A stretch of DNA of 17,866 nucleotides, taken from Flavobacteriales bacterium UBA6969. GTDB taxonomy: Bacteria > Bacteroidota > Bacteroidia > Flavobacteriales_D > Sanyastnellaceae. Shown piece by piece: positions 14,301-17,866 of the stretch (the first letter of the stretch is position 1; the number at the start of each line of letters is the position of its first letter). The stretch covers positions 1 to 17,866 of the forward strand of contig DJYV01000021.1 in the NCBI GenBank assembly GCA_002448555.1. The letters run 5' to 3'. The position numbers were made by a program, and so were the translations under genes. Under the pieces are notes generated by a model, which worked only from the letters and a program-made list of their open reading frames with translations, had not been told where the DNA came from and ran no database searches.

Positions 14301-14815
14301 CGGGCGGATCGTTGGCGACGGGTGAGCAGCAGCACGAGCACAAAGGCTCCTGTGGACAAGGTGGATGAGGTCAGCGCCTTGCCAATGGCCCGGGGGAACA
14401 AATCCCACCGTCCGGCCTCCAATCCAAACATCCACAGGTGGTGCACTGTCAGCAAGAGCAGGCATCGGATGGCGAACCACTGAACGCCCATGGACGAAAC
14501 AGTCGGTTGGTCGGTGACTTCATACCCCTCGCGTGGTGCCAACAACCGGTTTACGGCAGGTGTTGCTAATGCCATGAGAACCGCACTTGACATGAACAGC
14601 CCACCTTCCAATGTGGCCGCGTCGACGATGCTACCAAATCCCGCAGCGACCACCAAAAACAGCAGCGGTGAAGATTGCAAGGGCATCAGCAGCAATCCGA
14701 GCAAGTGAAGGCCGACAAACCACCAACCCGCTGCGAATGCAGCGTACTGAAAGAAAAGCACGTGCAGAACCAACGGAACGAGCACCCTCCCATATGTCAG
14801 CACCTGGTTGTTCAT
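14297..14815 (-). CDS. mreD: Rod shape-determining protein MreD
   Basis: MreD is a small integral membrane protein of the elongasome that binds MreC. The 172-residue product is very hydrophobic with about five membrane helices (for example VLVPLVLHVLFFQYAAF near the start, LLFLVVAAGFGSIVDA in the middle and TGAFVLVLLLTRR at the end). MreD sequences diverge strongly, so the call rests on size, topology and place between mreC and mrdA. The ATG at 14815 overlaps the mreC stop in ATGA, and its own stop overlaps the mrdA start the same way. Confidence 0.88.
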   Translation of the reverse strand: MNNQVLTYGRVLVPLVLHVLFFQYAAFAAGWWFVGLHLLGLLLMPLQSSPLLFLVVAAGFGSIVDAATLEGGLFMSSAVLMALATPAVNRLLAPREGYEVTDQPTVSSMGVQWFAIRCLLLLTVHHLWMFGLEAGRWDLFPRAIGKALTSSTLSTGAFVLVLLLTRRQRSAR

Positions 14816-15609
14816 GGCGATTGTTGGCTGTCGGAATGTGTGAGGCCGTTGATTTCGGATTCCCCTAACGGAGCGGCGATCTGCACATAGCGGATGCCCC
14901 TGAAGTCGGCTGCAAGGGTGATTGGAACGTTCAAAAATTGACCGTCAAACTCCGGGGCCTCATCAGCAATGCTGCCGACGAGTAACCCCGCGGGAAAGTA
15001 GCCCTGGAAACCGGAGGATAAGACGGAATCCCCTGGGCTGAATTGCGCGCTCCGTGGCACATCGTACACCGTGGCACGCGTCACATCACCCCCTTCCCAG
15101 ACCAGCCGTGCGACGGGTCCGGAGCTGCCGATTCGAACGCTCCACTCGATGGAGGGGTTGATCAGCGGCAAGGCCAAAGCGTAGTTTTCGGATGCTTCCA
15201 CCACGCGTCCCACGACGCGGTTGTTTTGCAAGAGGCCATTGCCGGGTTTGACGCCGTGCGCCGTCCCTTTGTTCAGTACCATTTGATTGGTGGTGCTGTT
15301 CCAAGTGGAGCGGATGACTTCTGCGCCTTGGTAAGTGCTTTGAATGGCATCCCCGCGGGCGCTGTGCAATTCGGCGCGGAGGGTGGCGTTTTCGGCGAGC
15401 AATTCGCGGTTGAGGTCGTCCAATTCGGTCAAGCGGTTCCATTGGCTGATGCGTTGGTCCCATTTCCCCTGCCATTCCAAAGAACGTTGGACCCACTTGC
15501 CGCGCGAGTACCCGTGGCTCCCAACAAACCACGTCAGTGCAATGCCTTGGAAAATCACGAAGACCAAGGCGATGTGGTATTGGACGAGGAGGTTCCAGAG
15601 GTTTCGCAT
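14812..15609 (-). CDS. mreC: Rod shape-determining protein MreC
   Basis: MreC is a periplasmic scaffold anchored by one N-terminal helix that links MreB and MreD to PBP2. In the 265-residue protein the membrane helix spans about 12-30. A coiled-coil-like stretch at about 58-86 (LTELDDLNRELLAENATLRAEL) is typical for MreC dimerisation. The beta-rich C-terminal domain includes NKGTAHGVKPGNGLL, a version of the family hallmark of a Gly-rich turn before the first barrel, and SPGDSVLSSGFQGYFPAGLLVG. The gene starts 16 bases after the mreB stop. Length and order are normal. Confidence 0.93.
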   Translation of the reverse strand: MRNLWNLLVQYHIALVFVIFQGIALTWFVGSHGYSRGKWVQRSLEWQGKWDQRISQWNRLTELDDLNRELLAENATLRAELHSARGDAIQSTYQGAEVIRSTWNSTTNQMVLNKGTAHGVKPGNGLLQNNRVVGRVVEASENYALALPLINPSIEWSVRIGSSGPVARLVWEGGDVTRATVYDVPRSAQFSPGDSVLSSGFQGYFPAGLLVGSIADEAPEFDGQFLNVPITLAADFRGIRYVQIAAPLGESEINGLTHSDSQQSP

Positions 15610-15625
15610 CCGCTACCTGCTGGAA

Positions 15626-16651
15626 TTAGTTGCGCATCAGGAAAGTGAAGCGGTCGATGTTTTTGAGGGCAATCGCTGTGCCTTTGGCCACCGCGTGCAA
15701 GGGATCGTCAGCGACGTGAACGGGCAGCTTGGTCTTGGCGGAAATGCGTTTGTCCAAGCCTCGGAGCAATGCGCCCCCTCCAGCGAGGTAGATGCCCGTC
15801 TTGTAGATGTCCGCAGACAGCTCAGGCGGTGTCTGCTCCAATGCGCTGTGGATCGCTTCTTCGATTTTCGAAATGCTCTTATCCAAAGCCTGCGCAATCT
15901 CTACATACGATACGAGGATCTCTTTGGGTATGCCGGTCATCAAGTCGCGCCCTCGTACCGGGTAATCTTCCGGGGGGTTGTCGAGGTCTGCCGTGGCAGC
16001 GCCGACTTCGATTTTGATTTGCTCGGCAGTGCGCTCTCCGATGAGGATGTTGTGCTGACGGCGCATGTATTCCTCGATGTCGGAGGTGAATTCGTCCCCT
16101 GCGACGCGGATGTTTTTGTCTGTGACAATGCCTCCCAACGCAATCACGGCGATTTCTGACGTGCCCCCTCCGATGTCGATGATCATGTTGCCCATGGGTT
16201 CTTCAACGTCAATGCCGATTCCGATGGCTGCAGCCATGGGTTCGTGGATGAGGTAAACGTCTTTTCCACCAGCGTGCTCGGCGCTATCCCCAACTGCGCG
16301 CTTTTCCACTTCGGTGATGCCCGAAGGGATGCAGATGACCATGCGAAGCGAAGGGTTGAACCACGACTTGCGGCTGTTGATCATTTTGATCATGCCCTTG
16401 ATCATCTCTTCGGCCGCTTGGAAGTCGGCGATTACGCCGTCCTTCAAAGGGCGAATGGTTTCGATGTTTTTGTGGGTCTTGCCGTGCATCTGCTGCGCCA
16501 AACGCCCGATAGCGACGACGCGGTTGGTCCCGCGGTCCTTGGCCACAATGCTGGGTTCATCCACGACCACCTTGTCCTCAAAGTAGATGATGGTGTTGGC
16601 GGTACCGAGATCGATGGCAATCTCTTGCATGAAAAAATTGAACAAACCCAT
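15626..16651 (-). CDS. mreB: Rod shape-determining protein MreB (actin-like)
   Basis: MreB forms ATP-dependent membrane-bound filaments that organise lateral wall synthesis. The ATG at 16651 gives 341 residues, the normal length, and begins MGLFNFFMQEIAIDLGTANT. The hydrophobic first residues could serve as membrane anchor, and the phosphate-1 loop follows at about 14-20. The phosphate-2 motif DIGGGTSEIAVIALGG and the adenosine motif YLAGGGALLRGLDKRI are clear. An upstream in-frame start at 16735 would add 28 residues and take in the promoter, so it was rejected. mreB leads mreC, mreD, mrdA and rodA and lies 134 bases downstream of purH. Confidence 0.96.
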   Translation of the reverse strand: MGLFNFFMQEIAIDLGTANTIIYFEDKVVVDEPSIVAKDRGTNRVVAIGRLAQQMHGKTHKNIETIRPLKDGVIADFQAAEEMIKGMIKMINSRKSWFNPSLRMVICIPSGITEVEKRAVGDSAEHAGGKDVYLIHEPMAAAIGIGIDVEEPMGNMIIDIGGGTSEIAVIALGGIVTDKNIRVAGDEFTSDIEEYMRRQHNILIGERTAEQIKIEVGAATADLDNPPEDYPVRGRDLMTGIPKEILVSYVEIAQALDKSISKIEEAIHSALEQTPPELSADIYKTGIYLAGGGALLRGLDKRISAKTKLPVHVADDPLHAVAKGTAIALKNIDRFTFLMRN

Positions 16652-16690
16652 GGGCTTCAAGTGTGTGGAGAACGAGACGAAGTGAACACT

Positions 16691-16718
16691 CAAATATAGC
16701 AAAGCGCCCTCCGCAAAA
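16691..16718 (-). promoter_or_regulatory. Predicted promoter of mreB operon
   Basis: On the minus strand TATATTTG (16698-16691) matches the -7 element TAnnTTTG exactly. The nearest -33-like TTTTG (16718-16714) is only 15 bases upstream, shorter than usual, so the match is partial. The expected start near 16685 would leave a leader of about 35 bases before the mreB ATG. The element would let the shape genes be expressed independently of purH. Confidence 0.5.
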
Positions 16719-16785
16719 CCCATTGAATTTTTCACAAATTCTCCGGCTTTCTGAGGCCCTTAAGAGGCACCAAAAACACCCAAAA

Positions 16786-17866
16786 TCAGTGACGGAAATG
16801 CCGCACGCCCGTCATGTACATGGCGAGGCCATGTTCGTCGCAGTAATCGATGCTCAGCTGGTCTTTGACCGATCCTCCTGGCTGGATCACCGCCTTGATT
16901 CCGGCGTCATCGGCCAGTTCAACGCAATCGGGGAAGGGGAAGAACGCATCGGAAGCCATGACCGCACCGTTCAGGTCGAACCCGAAGCTTTTGGCCTTCA
17001 CCACCGCTTGCTTCAATGCATCTACGCGGCTCGTCTGTCCCGTTCCGCTGCCAAAGAGCTGCTTGTTTTTGGCGAAGACAATGGTGTTGGAGCGGGTGTG
17101 CTTCGCAATTTTCATGGCGAAAATGAGGTCTTCCTGCTTGCTCGCTGTCCCCGCAGTTTTGGTCACCAAGTTCAAGTCTGCTGTGCCTTCCATCTTGGCA
17201 TCAGGGGATTGAACCAAGTAGCCATTCAGCGCGCTCCGTACGGTCACATTTAGGGTACTGCATGGCTTCTGCACCAGCAGAATTCGGTTCTTCTTTTGCT
17301 TGAGGACTTCGAGTGCATCTGCATCATAAGCCGGTGCAATGGCCACTTCGAAGAACAATTCATGCATGGCTTCGGCCGTGGCTTTGTCGATGGGGCTGTT
17401 GCAAATAAGGACGCCGCCAAACGCAGATACGGGATCGCCGGCCAAGGCATCGGTCCATGCTTCCAACACGGTTGGCCGCGTGGCAAGGCCACAAGCATTG
17501 TTGTGCTTGAGCACGGCAAAGGTGGGGTCGTCGGATTGGAATTCGCGCATCAACTGCACCGCCGCGTCGACATCGAGCAAGTTGTTGTACGACAAGGCCT
17601 TTCCATTCAACTGATCGAACAGCGCGTCGAGGTCGCCGAAGAACCGGCCCGGCTGGTGAGGGTTTTCTCCGTAGCGCAATGACTTCGATGTCATTTCGGA
17701 GAGGTTCAATTGCTCCACACTCGCGCCGCCTTGCATCCATTCGTGGATGCGGGTGTCATAATGTGAGCTGATTCGGAAGGCGCGTGTAGCGAGGGCTTGG
17801 CGCTCTTCCCGTGTGGTGACGCCTTCTCCGTTTTCCAGCAAGTCCAACAAGGTGCCGTAGTCGTCC
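16786..17866 (-). CDS. purH: Bifunctional AICAR formyltransferase / IMP cyclohydrolase, 5' end missing
   Basis: PurH performs the last two steps of IMP synthesis in the cytoplasm. The frame enters from the right edge with no start codon, so about 360 C-terminal residues are present and the N-terminal IMP cyclohydrolase domain is mostly outside. The visible part begins in DDYGTLLDLLENGEG and holds the formyltransferase domain: SLRYGENPHQPG, VLKHNNACGLA with the catalytic Lys-His pair, GDPVSAFGGV, ASDAFFPFPD and the family ending GVRHFRH. All are intact. It precedes mreB on the same strand by 134 bases without an evident terminator, so some read-through into the shape operon is plausible. purH next to mreB is a common Bacteroidota arrangement as I recall it. 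Confidence 0.96.
   Translation of the reverse strand, partial: DDYGTLLDLLENGEGVTTREERQALATRAFRISSHYDTRIHEWMQGGASVEQLNLSEMTSKSLRYGENPHQPGRFFGDLDALFDQLNGKALSYNNLLDVDAAVQLMREFQSDDPTFAVLKHNNACGLATRPTVLEAWTDALAGDPVSAFGGVLICNSPIDKATAEAMHELFFEVAIAPAYDADALEVLKQKKNRILLVQKPCSTLNVTVRSALNGYLVQSPDAKMEGTADLNLVTKTAGTASKQEDLIFAMKIAKHTRSNTIVFAKNKQLFGSGTGQTSRVDALKQAVVKAKSFGFDLNGAVMASDAFFPFPDCVELADDAGIKAVIQPGGSVKDQLSIDYCDEHGLAMYMTGVRHFRH

Noticed and set aside
13179..14483. Open frame of 434 codons on the plus strand opposite mrdA
   Set aside because: mrdA has all three penicillin-binding motifs on the other strand; the antisense product resembles no family and has no promoter or overlap structure.
16736..16785. 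Possible terminator between purH and mreB
   Set aside because: A GAGGC direct repeat and a short CCTTAAGG palindrome are present, but there is no stable GC-rich hairpin followed by T residues.
17446..17520. PurH catalytic motif KHNNACG with Ala where many homologues have Pro (KHxNPCG)
   Set aside because: The Lys-His pair is intact, and as I recall the Ala form is common in Bacteroidota PurH, so it is not an unusual enzyme.

Overview
The window looks like chromosomal DNA from a member of the Bacteroidota, probably a Flavobacteriales-type organism with an unusually GC-rich genome (mid-to-high 50s percent by eye). The evidence is several upstream regions carrying the Bacteroidota -7 promoter element TAnnTTTG, no convincing Shine-Dalgarno sequences, and protein signatures typical of the phylum (MreB beginning MGLFNFF, a PabB-like protein with GYDLKNGIE, the purH-mreBCD-mrdA-rodA gene order). 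It reads as core genome: no insertion sequences, phage genes, CRISPR arrays, tRNAs or rRNAs were seen, and no gene-free stretch exceeds 215 bases.

Layout. (1) 1-1893, minus strand: the start of a chorismate-utilising enzyme (pabB-like, cut by the left edge), preceded by lpd, the E3 lipoamide dehydrogenase. (2) 1894-2033: a divergent promoter region with a 7-bp inverted repeat. (3) 2034-6822, plus strand: a tight operon of an RND/MMPL-type exporter, rfbA (dTDP-glucose synthesis), a short-chain polyprenyl diphosphate synthase, and a small unrecognised gene. (4) 6849-10963, plus strand: sucA and sucB, the E1 and E2 subunits of 2-oxoglutarate dehydrogenase, with a promoter directly before sucA. 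Together with lpd the window holds all three subunits of that TCA-cycle complex, though E3 is transcribed divergently. (5) 10964-11178: a non-coding gap that appears to hold an undescribed or 6S-like small RNA gene on the minus strand, with a consensus promoter, a rod-shaped fold with a central internal loop, and an intrinsic terminator. (6) 11179-17866, minus strand: purH (5' end cut by the right edge), then the cell-shape cluster mreB, mreC, mreD, mrdA (PBP2) and rodA. The last four genes are linked by three successive 4-base stop/start overlaps.

The elongasome genes encode the cytoskeletal scaffold (MreB), its membrane partners (MreC, MreD), the transpeptidase (PBP2) and the glycosyltransferase (RodA), which act together in lateral wall synthesis. 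The small RNA gene lies between this operon and the convergent sucAB operon, and its terminator starts 2 bases past the sucB stop codon. It is the most interesting element in the window. If it is the 6S RNA of this organism, it would be a global regulator of RNA polymerase.
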